Source of the DNA: Massilia aurea
GTDB lineage: Bacteria > Pseudomonadota > Gammaproteobacteria > Burkholderiales > Burkholderiaceae_D
Direction: 5' to 3'
Length of the DNA stretch: 64,000 nucleotides
Assembly (NCBI RefSeq): GCF_024753205.1
Contig: NZ_JANUGZ010000001.1
Span: 806,001-870,000 of the forward strand
Shown piece after piece: positions 52,329 through 64,000 of the stretch. The stretch's first letter is position 1; every line of letters begins with the position of its first letter. Made by a program: the position numbers and the translations under genes. The notes beneath the pieces were generated by a model. That model had not been told where the DNA came from and ran no database searches. It saw only the letters and a list, made by a program, of their open reading frames with translations.

Positions 52329-52943
52329 ATGCTACCAAGTTCCACCCCGCCCCGCCTGATCCTCGCCTCGAGCTCGGCGTACCGGCGCGAATTGCTGGGC
52401 CGGCTTGGCCTGCCGTTCGAGGCCATCGCACCCGATCTCGATGAAACCCCGCTGCCAGGCGAAACACCGCCGGCGACCGCGCTGCGCCTGGCGCGCGCCA
52501 AGGCCGAGGCCGTGGCAAAGCTGCATCCGGGTGCGCTCGTGATCGGCTCCGACCAGGTCGCCACACTCGACGATCTGCAGATCGGCAAGCCGGGTGACCA
52601 TGCGCGCGCGCTGGCGCAGCTGCAATTGATGCGGGGCCGTGAAGTCGTGTTTCATACGGCGCTGTGCCTGTGGGACGGGCGCGCTGCGAACCCTGCCGCT
52701 GCTGCCCAGGTCGACAATGTGCAGGTCCGCGTGCGCTTTCGCGACCTGCCAGATGCCGAACTCGACGCCTATCTGCGCATCGAACAGCCATACGATTGCG
52801 CCGGCAGCGCCAAGAACGAAGGCCTGGGCATCGCCCTGATCGACCACATCCACTCGCTTGATCCGACCGCCCTCACCGGCTTGCCGCTCATCGCCCTGAC
52901 CGGCATGCTGCGGCGCGCCGGTGTGCGCTTCTTCGGCACCTGA
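52329..52943 (+). CDS. Maf-family nucleotide pyrophosphatase
   Basis: A 204-residue Maf protein. The ATG at 52329 gives the family start (P-R-L-I-L-A-S-S-S-A-Y-R-R-E-L-L); the frame is open from 51537 but that part is non-coding. S-x-x-R-R-E-L-L, G-S-D-Q-V, and K-P-G-D are the usual catalytic features. This YceF-type subgroup hydrolyses modified nucleotides such as m7GTP. It is divergent from yceD and 20 bases before the methyltransferase gene. Confidence 0.93.
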   Translation: MLPSSTPPRLILASSSAYRRELLGRLGLPFEAIAPDLDETPLPGETPPATALRLARAKAEAVAKLHPGALVIGSDQVATLDDLQIGKPGDHARALAQLQLMRGREVVFHTALCLWDGRAANPAAAAQVDNVQVRVRFRDLPDAELDAYLRIEQPYDCAGSAKNEGLGIALIDHIHSLDPTALTGLPLIALTGMLRRAGVRFFGT

Positions 52944-52963
52944 CCACTTACCTGAAACGACCC

Positions 52964-53713
52964 ATGCCCGGCACCCTGTACCTGATTCCCAATACCCTCG
53001 GCCCACTCGACGCCGCGCCCGGCTGCCTGAACAGCCTGCTGCCGACGCAAGTGCAGGCACTGACCAGCTCGCTCGACTATTTTGTGGCCGAAAACGCCAA
53101 GACAGCGCGCGCGTTCCTGAAACTGATCGCGATCGACCATCCGCTGGCCAAGCCGCTGCAGGAAATCGAGATCGCCGAACTGAACGTGAACACGCCGGCC
53201 GCGGCGCTGACGCAATTGCTGGCGCCGCTCCTGGCGGGGCGCGATGCGGGCCTCGTGTCAGAGGCGGGTGTGCCAGCGGTGGCCGATCCCGGCGCCGACC
53301 TCGTGCGCCTGGCGCATCAGCATGGGATTGCCGTGCGGCCGCTGGTCGGCCCGTCGTCGCTGCTGCTGGCCGTCATGGCCAGTGGCCTGAACGGCCAGAG
53401 TTTCGCGTTCAACGGCTATCTGCCGACCGATGCGGCGCTGCGCACGAAGCGCATCCGCGAGCTGGAAACCCGCTCACGCGGCGAGCGCCAGACGCAGCTG
53501 TTCATCGAAACGCCGTATCGCAATGGCGTGATGCTCGAGGCGCTGGTGGCGGGCTGCCAGCCGGGCACGCTGGTGTGCGTGGCCACCGACCTGTCGCTGC
53601 CGAGCGAGTCGGTGCGCACCATGACGGCGGCAAAATGGAAGGCGGCCTTGGCGGGCGACAAGGGGCCGGACTTCCACAAGAAGCCGACCGTGTTCCTGCT
53701 GCTGGGGCAATAA
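52964..53713 (+). CDS. SAM-dependent methyltransferase, RsmI/tetrapyrrole-methylase fold
   Basis: A 249-residue protein. L-Y-L-I-P-N-T-L-G at the start, V-S-E-A-G-V-P-A-V-A-D-P-G-A-D-L-V and V-G-P-S-S-L-L-L-A-V-M-A-S-G-L-N-G are typical of the RsmI family (2'-O-methylation of 16S C1402). It is shorter than RsmI proper and has diverged N- and C-terminal parts. Betaproteobacteria often carry such an RsmI paralogue next to maf. Target RNA not certain. Confidence 0.85.
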   Translation: MPGTLYLIPNTLGPLDAAPGCLNSLLPTQVQALTSSLDYFVAENAKTARAFLKLIAIDHPLAKPLQEIEIAELNVNTPAAALTQLLAPLLAGRDAGLVSEAGVPAVADPGADLVRLAHQHGIAVRPLVGPSSLLLAVMASGLNGQSFAFNGYLPTDAALRTKRIRELETRSRGERQTQLFIETPYRNGVMLEALVAGCQPGTLVCVATDLSLPSESVRTMTAAKWKAALAGDKGPDFHKKPTVFLLLGQ

Positions 53714-53727
53714 GGGAGAGGTCGAAC

Positions 53728-54996
53728 TCAGCGCACGTCGTGGGTCAGCTCGCGGACCCAGTCGAACGCGGCCAGTTCGATCTCGCGTACCTCGGGCACC
53801 GTCAGCCCGATCTTCTTGAGTTCGGCATTGAGCTTGCGGCCGCCGACGGCCGTCTCGAGCAGCTCGGCGATGCGCAACATCGTGCCGAAGTCGCCATCGC
53901 GGTCGATCAGCGCGTCGCGTACGTCATGCGCGACCTCGACATGCACGAGGATGTCGGCCATGCGCACCGAGAACAGCGCTTCGGCCAGTGACATGATGCC
54001 GACCGTAAAGGCGCGGTCGGCGCTGGCCGTGTCGCCGGGGCGCACGCGCAGCGTCATCAGTTCGAGGAGTTTGCCGCGTGTGGTGGCCAGCTGCAGCAAC
54101 GGCGAGTGAAGCGAGACTTGCGCACCCGCAGCCGTGTACAGCAGGATCTGCAGCCAGCGGCCCAGCTGGCGCCGGCCCAGCACCGCCAGCGCCTGTGACA
54201 GCGATTCGATACGCGGACCGGGCACTGCGCGGCTGTTGACCAAGCGCAGCAAGTTCAGGCTGACCAGCGCGTCGCGCTTGACGGCCGTCTCGATGGTCTG
54301 GTTGTCGGCGTTGGAATTGACGAGCTCAAGCAAGCGCAGCAGCACGACTTCGGTCGGGGCAATCTTGCGGCCGCTGAGGATCACCGGTCGCGCAAAATAA
54401 TACCCCTGGAAGTATTCAAAACCGAGTTCCATGCACAGCTTGAACTCTTCGATCGTCTCGACTTTTTCGGCCAACAGGCGCTTGCCGGTCTTTTTCAACG
54501 ACGCGACCAGACCGCTCAATGCATCCGGGGCCACGCCCTTGATATCGACCTTGATGATGTCGATCAGCGAGATCAGCTGATCGAGTTCGGGCGAATGCTC
54601 GATGACGTCGTCGACGGCGAACTTGAAGCCGAGGTTTTTGAGTTCGTCCACCCGCGCCAGCAACTCGGGCGTGGGCTTGACGGTTTCCAGGATTTCGAGA
54701 ATGACTTTATGCGGCTGCAGGAAGCGCACGAAGTCGCTCATCAGGACGACAGCGTCGACATTGACGAACGCGAGCTGATCGCCCACCACCTGCTCCATGC
54801 CAAGCTGGGACGCGTGCGAAATGACGGCCGCCGTCGCGGCGGCGCCGTCGGTCAGCTTGGCGTCTTCGTCCTCGCCGGCAGCACGAAACAGCAGTTCGAA
54901 CGCCAGCAATTGCTGGTCGCGCCCGAGAATGGGTTGCCGTGCGAGGAAAAAATCGTCAGACGGCACCAAGACCGCTGCCGTTGCATCAGCATGCAT
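53728..54996 (-). CDS. EAL-HDOD protein with degenerate EAL site
   Basis: A 422-residue protein of the YuxH-like type. AGGAG before ATG 54996 supports that start. The EAL-like domain (about 15-215) reads F-E-L-L-F-R where EAL should be, D-D-V-I-E-H in place of D-D-F-G-T-G, and A-E-K-V-E-T; metal and catalytic residues are missing, so no phosphodiesterase activity is expected. The HDOD domain follows (about 215-400) with L-L-R-L-V-N-S and L-G-R-R-Q-L-G-R-W-L. Such proteins work in signalling by protein contacts. It lies downstream of rlmJ. Confidence 0.9.
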   Translation of the reverse strand: MHADATAAVLVPSDDFFLARQPILGRDQQLLAFELLFRAAGEDEDAKLTDGAAATAAVISHASQLGMEQVVGDQLAFVNVDAVVLMSDFVRFLQPHKVILEILETVKPTPELLARVDELKNLGFKFAVDDVIEHSPELDQLISLIDIIKVDIKGVAPDALSGLVASLKKTGKRLLAEKVETIEEFKLCMELGFEYFQGYYFARPVILSGRKIAPTEVVLLRLLELVNSNADNQTIETAVKRDALVSLNLLRLVNSRAVPGPRIESLSQALAVLGRRQLGRWLQILLYTAAGAQVSLHSPLLQLATTRGKLLELMTLRVRPGDTASADRAFTVGIMSLAEALFSVRMADILVHVEVAHDVRDALIDRDGDFGTMLRIAELLETAVGGRKLNAELKKIGLTVPEVREIELAAFDWVRELTHDVR

Positions 54997-55121
54997 TGAA
55001 ATATTACTCCTGGAAACTGTCGCGGCGGATCGCGGCGCGCTGGCAGCACGCACCCGCGCGCCACCTGCACCGACTATACTACAAAAACATCAATCTTAGC
55101 ATTTCGACATCAAATCGAACG

Positions 55122-56441
55122 CTAGCTGCGGCCGCCGCCCTGGCGGGTGCGGCCGGTGCGCGGTGCACCCGGCGTCGCCGGGCGATCGCCACCGGTGCGG
55201 GGTGCACGTGGGGCGGCAGTATCCGACGCCGCGCGCGATGGGGCGCCCGGTGCACGGGGCGCGCGCGGTGCGGCACTCTTCGGCGCACTCGAGCGCGGTG
55301 GCGCGCCCGGCCGGCCAGCATCCTGCGTTGGACGGCCTGTGCTCTGCGTCGGACGGCCCGCGCCGGTGCCGGTACCCGTGCGCGATGGCTTGACCGGCAC
55401 TGCCGGCTCGTCACCTTCACGCGGCATGACCTGGCCCGGCAGGCGCAGACTGCCCTTGCCCGACAGCGGGCTGGCGCGGCGCGCATTGCCGATCGGCTGG
55501 CGCGGCATGCCGGCGGCGCCGTCGGTGCGGCTGGCGCTGCGGCCGAGGGCCGTGCCCGTGACCTGGGTGCCTTTTTCGATCGTGAAGCGTGCGCCGGCAT
55601 CCTTGCCCAGCACCCGCACAAGATACGGCAGCACTTCGCGCAGGATCGGCTCGAGCGTGTACGGCGGGTTCAGGATGAACATGCCGGAGCTGTGCAGGCC
55701 CGTGCCGTCCGGGGTCGGCGTCTGGATCGTCAGCGTAACGTTCAGCCACTCCTTGGCCGGCACGCGCTTCAGGCGATCGGCAAACTGGCGCGATTCCATG
55801 CGCTGCAGTACCGGATACCAGACAGCGTAGATGCCGCTCGGGAAGCGCAGCAGCGCATCGTCGAGGGCTTCTTTCACACGCTTGTAGTCATCCTTGACTT
55901 CGTACGGAGGGTCGATCAGCACCAGCGCGCGGCGTGACGGTGGCGGCAGCAGGGCCTTCATGCTGTCGAAGCCGTCGCCCCGGTCGATCATCACGCGGCG
56001 GCCGCGCGAGCGCTCTCCCTGCTCGGCCTTGTGCGCGTCCAGCTTGCGGAAGTTATCGGCCAGAATCTTGCAATCGGCCGGGTGCAGCTCGAACAGGCGC
56101 AGGCGGTCCTGCTCGCGCGCCATCTGCTCGGCAACATACGGCGAGCCCGGGTAATAGCGCATCTTGCCGCTCGGGTTCATGCCCTTGATCAGATCGAGGT
56201 ATTCCTTGAGGGGTGCCGGAACGTCAGTGAGCGCCCACAGCGGGCCGATGCCGGTATCGAATTCGGCGGTCTTGGTCGACTGGAAACTGTCGAGTGCGTA
56301 CACGCCGGCGCCCGAGTGGGTATCGATATAGGTATAGGCGGCATCCTTCTGGTTCATGTACTGGTGCAGTTGCACCTGAATGAAGTGCTTGAGGACATCG
56401 GCATGGTTACCCGCGTGGAAGGCGTGGCGGTAGCTCAACAT
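55122..56441 (-). CDS. rlmJ: 23S rRNA m6A2030 methyltransferase RlmJ with long C-terminal tail
   Basis: A 439-residue protein. Residues 1-285 are the RlmJ enzyme: M-L-S-Y-R-H-A-F-H-A-G-N-H-A-D-V-L-K-H at the start and the methyltransferase motif V-L-I-D-P-P-Y-E (about 195). The normal protein ends near 280. Here about 150 further residues, rich in Arg, Pro, Ala, Gly, Thr and Ser, form a basic disordered tail with repeats such as G-R-P-T-Q and A-P-R-A-P-R. The frame is continuous and the tail keeps coding-type GC at third positions. Confidence 0.93.
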   Translation of the reverse strand: MLSYRHAFHAGNHADVLKHFIQVQLHQYMNQKDAAYTYIDTHSGAGVYALDSFQSTKTAEFDTGIGPLWALTDVPAPLKEYLDLIKGMNPSGKMRYYPGSPYVAEQMAREQDRLRLFELHPADCKILADNFRKLDAHKAEQGERSRGRRVMIDRGDGFDSMKALLPPPSRRALVLIDPPYEVKDDYKRVKEALDDALLRFPSGIYAVWYPVLQRMESRQFADRLKRVPAKEWLNVTLTIQTPTPDGTGLHSSGMFILNPPYTLEPILREVLPYLVRVLGKDAGARFTIEKGTQVTGTALGRSASRTDGAAGMPRQPIGNARRASPLSGKGSLRLPGQVMPREGDEPAVPVKPSRTGTGTGAGRPTQSTGRPTQDAGRPGAPPRSSAPKSAAPRAPRAPGAPSRAASDTAAPRAPRTGGDRPATPGAPRTGRTRQGGGRS

Positions 56442-56553
56442 AAGCTGGAATTCCTAAAAGTGACGTTGCCGCGCGAAACTGGCGGCGATATTAGGCGCCA
56501 TTATCCACTACAACCGGGCCCGGCTGGGAATCGGTGGGATCTGTGGTTCACAT

Positions 56554-56585
56554 AAAAAAAGCCGCAACCCTCGTGAGGTTGCGGC
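56554..56585 (-). terminator. Rho-independent terminator of aceA
   Basis: GCCGCAACC (56561-56569) and GGTTGCGGC (56577-56585) form a perfect 9-base stem; on the minus strand it is followed by seven T. It lies 23 bases after the isocitrate lyase stop. Confidence 0.93.
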
Positions 56586-56607
56586 CGGCGTGCCATCAAT
56601 GTGCTGG

Positions 56608-57906
<1,299 letters not shown>

Positions 57907-58187
57907 GGTGTGTTCTCCTGAAGGGTGGTAAGACGTTTGATCAAGCATGCGATTCCGTTGAAACAATCATATAGCCGTTTGTGCGTGGCACCATCAGTCT
58001 TCTATAAGACATACGACTAAAATAATTACTAACGATATCAATGGCTTGCATTCTCGATATCATGATGCGGAATGAAATTTCTTACGATGGTAAGAAAAGC
58101 GGTGGCTGGCATGCTGCGCATTTCGCATTGCACGACGATCATTTCGCATCCTGAAATATGGCGTCTTATTTCCCGTCAAGAAACGAC
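57907..58187. promoter_or_regulatory. aceA upstream region with repeats
   Basis: A gene-free gap of about 330 bases between aceA and the end of clpB. It contains GTCTT-ctat-AAGAC (57997-58010), direct repeats CGATATCA at 58033-58040 and 58055-58062 (22 bases apart), and TTTCTTAC-gatg-GTAAGAAA (58078-58097). These are candidate operators for aceA control. A rightward reading frame from 58072 has no coding support. Confidence 0.5.
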
Positions 58188-58215
58188 AAAGGGCGCGGCA
58201 ATTGCCGCGCCCTTT
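58188..58215. terminator. Palindromic terminator after clpB
   Basis: A perfect 28-base palindrome, centred on GGCAATTGCC with A-rich and T-rich ends, lies 20 bases past the clpB stop. It would act mainly for clpB on the minus strand and could also block rightward transcription. Confidence 0.85.
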
Positions 58216-58234
58216 TCATTTCAACCGAACCGGC

Positions 58235-60841
<2,607 letters not shown>

Positions 60842-60877
60842 GGTGTGACTCCTGAGTTTGTTCTTGGTTGCGATACA

Positions 60878-60905
60878 AGATTGGGATGACGGGATGCATT
60901 TCAAG
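60878..60905 (-). promoter_or_regulatory. Heat-shock (sigma-32) promoter of clpB
   Basis: On the minus strand CTTGAAA (60899-60905) is followed after 13 bases by CCCAATCT (60878-60885), against the sigma-32 consensus CTTGAAA-N11-16-CCCCATnT. It is about 40 bases before the clpB start, giving a short leader. Confidence 0.8.
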
Positions 60906-60954
60906 CACCCCGTCGGGCAGTACGTAAGAAAAACACCTACAGGAAGAATAGTAC

Positions 60955-61380
60955 TTAACTGTCGGACAACCTGGACTCGGGCGCTGGCCCGGCAGCCTGC
61001 AGATCGCGCACGTTCTTTTGCACGGCAACAACGGCAAACAGCGACAGCGCAAACGACATCGCATAAAAACCTTTTTCGCTCAGCGCCAGCGTGGCGTTGA
61101 CGAGGCCGATGCCCAGCAGCCCGATCGCTGCCATCAGCGAGAACCAGCACAGCGACGAGTACAGGCCCGTGACCGGCACGCCTTCCGCGCGGTCGCGCAC
61201 CGTTTTTTGTAGTGAAATGGCGGCGAACAGCCCGTACAGCAGCAGCACGAGGTAATAACCTTTTTCATTGAGCTGCATCTGGGCGTTCCAGAGGCCAATC
61301 AGATAGGCGGCCATGCCGATGATGAGCGCGCCCCAGGAGGCGCCGACGAAGGCCGCGGTCGGCCGGTAATGGGTATGCAT
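60955..61380 (-). CDS. YiaA/YiaB-family inner-membrane protein
   Basis: A 141-residue protein with four transmembrane helices arranged as two repeats, each ending in the same pattern: N-E-K-G-Y-Y-L ... [10 protein letters not shown] and S-E-K-G-F-Y-A ... [10 protein letters not shown]. This is the YiaA/YiaB domain duplicated. GGGG precedes the ATG at 61380 weakly. Function unknown; it lies between clpB and crcB. Confidence 0.88.
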   Translation of the reverse strand: MHTHYRPTAAFVGASWGALIIGMAAYLIGLWNAQMQLNEKGYYLVLLLYGLFAAISLQKTVRDRAEGVPVTGLYSSLCWFSLMAAIGLLGIGLVNATLALSEKGFYAMSFALSLFAVVAVQKNVRDLQAAGPAPESRLSDS

Positions 61381-61477
61381 GATCGAGCCCCGTATGTATT
61401 TACTGGACGGAAACTCTAGCATGCTTCAACCGGGCAAATTGTGCGTTGTCAGGCAAACCCGCCCTGCTTTGCCGACT

Positions 61478-61864
61478 TTACCCGCGCAGGGTACGCAGCA
61501 GGGCGAAACCGGCCATGCAGCACAGCAGCGAGCCGATCAGGTGCAACGCCGTGTGCGCCAGCGCCCAGCCAATGTCGCCGCGCTGCAGCAGCGTCATCGA
61601 TTCACCACTAAAGCTGGAGAAGGTCGTCAAGCCACCGAGGAAGCCGGTAATAATGAACAGGCGCCAGTGCGGCGCCAGACCCGGCTGGTCGGCAAAGAAC
61701 GCGAGCGCACAGCCGATCAGAAAGCCACCGAGCAGGTTGGCCGCCAGCGTGCCGATCTGGACAAAGCCGTGCAGGCTGCCCAGCCACAGCCCCAGCCCCC
61801 AGCGCAGCCAGGCGCCAATCGCGGCGCCGAGCCCGATCGCGAGAAAATTCAGCGGGCTTGCCAC
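61478..61864 (-). CDS. crcB: Fluoride exporter CrcB/Fluc
   Basis: A 128-residue four-helix protein forming a dual-topology fluoride channel. G-T-L-A-A-N-L-L-G-G-F-L-I-G and G-F-L-G-G-L-T-T-F-S-S-F-S (Phe-box and TM3 break) are diagnostic. It overlaps moaE by 16 bases, so it is co-expressed with molybdopterin synthase. No fluoride riboswitch was recognised upstream. Confidence 0.95.
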   Translation of the reverse strand: MASPLNFLAIGLGAAIGAWLRWGLGLWLGSLHGFVQIGTLAANLLGGFLIGCALAFFADQPGLAPHWRLFIITGFLGGLTTFSSFSGESMTLLQRGDIGWALAHTALHLIGSLLCCMAGFALLRTLRG

Positions 61865-62307
61865 CGCGCCCGCGCTGTATCGTCCGTCACGCGCGCATCG
61901 ACCCAGCGCGCGCCGTCCGGCGTGTCTTCCTTCTTCCAGAACGGCGCTTCCGTCTTCAGGTAATCCATGATGAATTCGCAGGCCGCGAACGCATCGCCCC
62001 GGTGCGCGGCGGTCACCGCCACCAGCACGATCTGATCGAGCGGCAGCAGCGGCCCCACGCGGTGGATGACCAGGGTGGCGAACAGGGGCCAGCGCGCGGC
62101 GGCCTGGGCCGCGATGTCGTCGAGCGCTTTCTCGGTCATGCCGGGATAGTGCTCGAGCTCCATTGCGGCGACCTGCGCGCCGTCATTCAGGTCGCGCACG
62201 GTGCCGACGAACGCGACGACAGCGCCGACCCGGGCGTCGCCCTCGCGCAGGCGCGCGACTTCGAGGCCGAGGTCGAAGTCGCCCGTTTGCACACGGACAT
62301 TGTTCAT
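61849..62307 (-). CDS. moaE: Molybdopterin synthase catalytic subunit
   Basis: A 152-residue enzyme that, with MoaD, puts sulphur into precursor Z in molybdenum cofactor synthesis. A-F-V-G-T-V-R-D, L-E-H-Y-P-G-M-T, I-H-R-V-G and the active-site lysine region M-D-Y-L-K-T-E-A-P-F-W-K-K-E are clear. AGGAGG precedes ATG 62307, overlapping the DUF349 stop by 4 bases. MoaD is not in the window. Confidence 0.96.
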   Translation of the reverse strand: MNNVRVQTGDFDLGLEVARLREGDARVGAVVAFVGTVRDLNDGAQVAAMELEHYPGMTEKALDDIAAQAAARWPLFATLVIHRVGPLLPLDQIVLVAVTAAHRGDAFAACEFIMDYLKTEAPFWKKEDTPDGARWVDARVTDDTARARWQAR

Positions 62308-64000
62308 GAAGCCTCCTTCGGCTGGCGCAGCATCAGGCACTCGATACGCGTTTCGGTGCGCACGTCGGCCAGGGCTGGCAGCGCCAGCAATGCGCGCAGT
62401 TCAGCCGTGTTGCCGCCCGGCTTCTGGCCAGACTTGAGCGAGCTTTGCAGCACCTCGACCTGCAGGCGCAGGCGGTCGCGGGCGAATTCGGCGCCGCTGT
62501 CGATGCCGGCGGCAATCTCCAGGCGCAGCAGATCGTTCAACAGGCGCGGCCGGTTTTCCTGGAGCTGGCGCGCATACGCGGCGCGATCGCCTTCGAGTGC
62601 CGCCAGCGCTGCGTCAAACCGCTTCTGCAGAATCGGCTCGTAACCACCGTCCACCGGCGCCAGTGCCGCCCAGCGGGCACGCCAGTCATCTCCCTGCGTA
62701 TGGGTGCCGGCATTGCTGTCCGGATCGGCGAGCGCCGTTTCGAGCGCCTGGATCAGGCGCAGCTTGTCGCGCACGACGCCGGCCAGGACCGTGTCGGCGG
62801 CGCGCCGCACCTCGGCCACCTGGGCCTGCACCTGGGCTACAGCAGCCTGGTAACGGCCCTCGATGCGCGCCTCGTGGGCGCGCGGCACCGGGCCGATCGC
62901 CTGCCATTCGGCCGCGGCTTCACGCAACATTCTGGCGACGTTGGACGGCGTGGCATCGAGCGCCGCCGCTTCGAGACGGGCGCACAACGCTTCCTTGGCC
63001 GCTTCGTGGGTGCGGCGTTCGCTGTCGGCCGCGTGTGCATGCTCCTTGCGGGCCGCAAACAGTGCGTCACAGGCGGCGCGGAAACGCTGCCACAGCGCCT
63101 GCTCGGCCTTGCGTTCGAGCGGCAGCGCACGCGCATGGTCTTGCCAGCGGCTCTGCAACTCGCGCAGCATATCGACGGCATGCCGTTCGTTCGGGTCGAG
63201 CTTGTGGACTTCTTCGATCAGTTGTTCGCGCACGGCGACTTCGACCTTGCGCTGGTTTTCCAGCGGCCGCTGCAACGTGGTCAGTGCCTCGGAGAACAAG
63301 CCATCAAGACGTTTCTTTTCCTTGCGGTCGACCGCGCCCAGATGACTCCAGGCCGTACGCAGGCGCTGGACGGTGGCCGACACGTGCTTCCAGTCGGCAT
63401 TATCCTGCTGCAGATTGGCGATCTCGGCCTGGGCTTCGTCGACCAGCGCCTGGCCGCGCGCGGCATTCGCGTGGCGCTCGTCGGCCAGCTGGCGGAAATG
63501 CGCGGCGGCCGGTGCGTAAGCAGCGCTGCAGGCGGCGTCAAAGCGCTCCCACAGGCTGCGCGGCGCCGGGCCGGACAAGGTGTCGAGCGCCTTCCAGCGC
63601 TCGCGCATGCTGCCGACCTTCTTGGCCAGCTCGCCCATCGCCAGGTTCTGCGTGGCCAGCGTCTCGACTGTCTTGATCAATTCTTCGCGCGACACATTAC
63701 CGCCCCAGCGCGCCCAGTCCGACAAACGTTTCAGGTCGGCGCGCAGATGGGTCAGGTGCTCGAGCTGGGCGCCCGTCAGGCGCACGCCCTTGTCCTTGGC
63801 GTCCTTCAGCGATTTGTCGATTTCGGCGGCGGTGCCAAGCGAGCCCTGCTGCAGGGCGGCTTCGAGCGCGTCCATCTGGTCGAGGAAGGCCTGGTCGGCG
63901 CCCTTGTCTTTAGCAGGCGCGGTGCCGCTATCGGCTGGCGCTGCGGCCTGAACTGCTTTCGGCTTGCGGACCGCTTGCGGGAACGACGCGAGCAAGGCGT
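62304..64000 (-). CDS. DUF349 domain protein, partial (5' end outside the window)
   Basis: At least 565 residues run from the right edge; the frame stays open at 64000, so the start is missing. The protein is helical with repeated DUF349 units marked by W-x-x-x-x-x-x-L and L-W-x-R-F-x-A-A-C-D/S-A (for example S-L-W-E-R-F-D-A-A-C and A-L-W-Q-R-F-R-A-A-C). Such proteins contain long coiled-coil-like bundles; the family has no settled function, though some members affect competence or antibiotic response. It overlaps moaE by 4 bases. Confidence 0.85.
   Translation of the reverse strand, partial: ALLASFPQAVRKPKAVQAAAPADSGTAPAKDKGADQAFLDQMDALEAALQQGSLGTAAEIDKSLKDAKDKGVRLTGAQLEHLTHLRADLKRLSDWARWGGNVSREELIKTVETLATQNLAMGELAKKVGSMRERWKALDTLSGPAPRSLWERFDAACSAAYAPAAAHFRQLADERHANAARGQALVDEAQAEIANLQQDNADWKHVSATVQRLRTAWSHLGAVDRKEKKRLDGLFSEALTTLQRPLENQRKVEVAVREQLIEEVHKLDPNERHAVDMLRELQSRWQDHARALPLERKAEQALWQRFRAACDALFAARKEHAHAADSERRTHEAAKEALCARLEAAALDATPSNVARMLREAAAEWQAIGPVPRAHEARIEGRYQAAVAQVQAQVAEVRRAADTVLAGVVRDKLRLIQALETALADPDSNAGTHTQGDDWRARWAALAPVDGGYEPILQKRFDAALAALEGDRAAYARQLQENRPRLLNDLLRLEIAAGIDSGAEFARDRLRLQVEVLQSSLKSGQKPGGNTAELRALLALPALADVRTETRIECLMLRQPKEAS

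Noticed and set aside
61865..62307. Fluoride riboswitch for crcB
   Set aside because: The upstream DNA is moaE coding sequence with a 16-base overlap; no riboswitch fold was recognised.

Overview
High-GC, gene-dense DNA from a Gram-negative betaproteobacterium, most likely Oxalobacteraceae close to Massilia, Telluria or Duganella. This rests on the housekeeping order (rpoE-rseA-degP-like protease-lepA-lepB-DUF4845-rnc-era-recO-pdxJ-acpS-uvrC-pgsA-tRNAs and rpmF-plsX-fabH-fabD-fabG-acpP-fabF), a Bug/TctC transporter receptor, a PEP-CTERM protein and TonB receptors. No rRNA or species marker is present, so the genus is inference.

Layout. 0-7 kb: RcnB-family fragment, large TonB-dependent receptor, PEP-CTERM protein behind a near-consensus sigma-54 promoter, small secreted protein, and a REC-PAS-GGDEF-EAL c-di-GMP protein. 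7-12.6 kb (minus): catabolic operon of MmgE/PrpD, in-line LysR, class III CoA-transferase, HMG-CoA-lyase-like enzyme and TctC receptor. 12.8-18.7 kb (plus): Fur-box-like palindrome, then an ABC exporter (ATPase plus two DUF3526-type permeases) coupled to a TonB receptor. 18.7-31 kb: seven FNR/ANR-type boxes placed before an L,D-transpeptidase, a 56-aa ORF, usp-phaC (phaC frameshifted), usp-P-type ATPase, PAS-GGDEF-fnr and adh-usp-hemerythrin-like. The regulator encoded there keeps the Fe-S cysteines and the E-x-x-S-R recognition helix, so this looks like a compact oxygen-limitation regulon.

31-52 kb (minus): core genes. A tRNA-Cys and four identical tRNA-Gly genes lie downstream of uvrC-pgsA. 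Then come the acpS-to-lepA cluster, a sigma-E module (protease, short RseA-like protein, RpoE, YgfX-like protein with a hexanucleotide repeat), and the fatty-acid/phospholipid cluster fabF to rpmF-yceD. 52-64 kb: maf, RsmI-like methyltransferase, degenerate EAL-HDOD protein, RlmJ with a long basic tail, isocitrate lyase, ClpB behind a sigma-32-like promoter, YiaA-like membrane protein, CrcB, MoaE and a partial DUF349 protein.

Several ORFs open upstream of the likely start; starts were placed by ribosome binding sites, signal peptides and family N-termini. The sites reported were found by eye against known consensus patterns, not by scoring.
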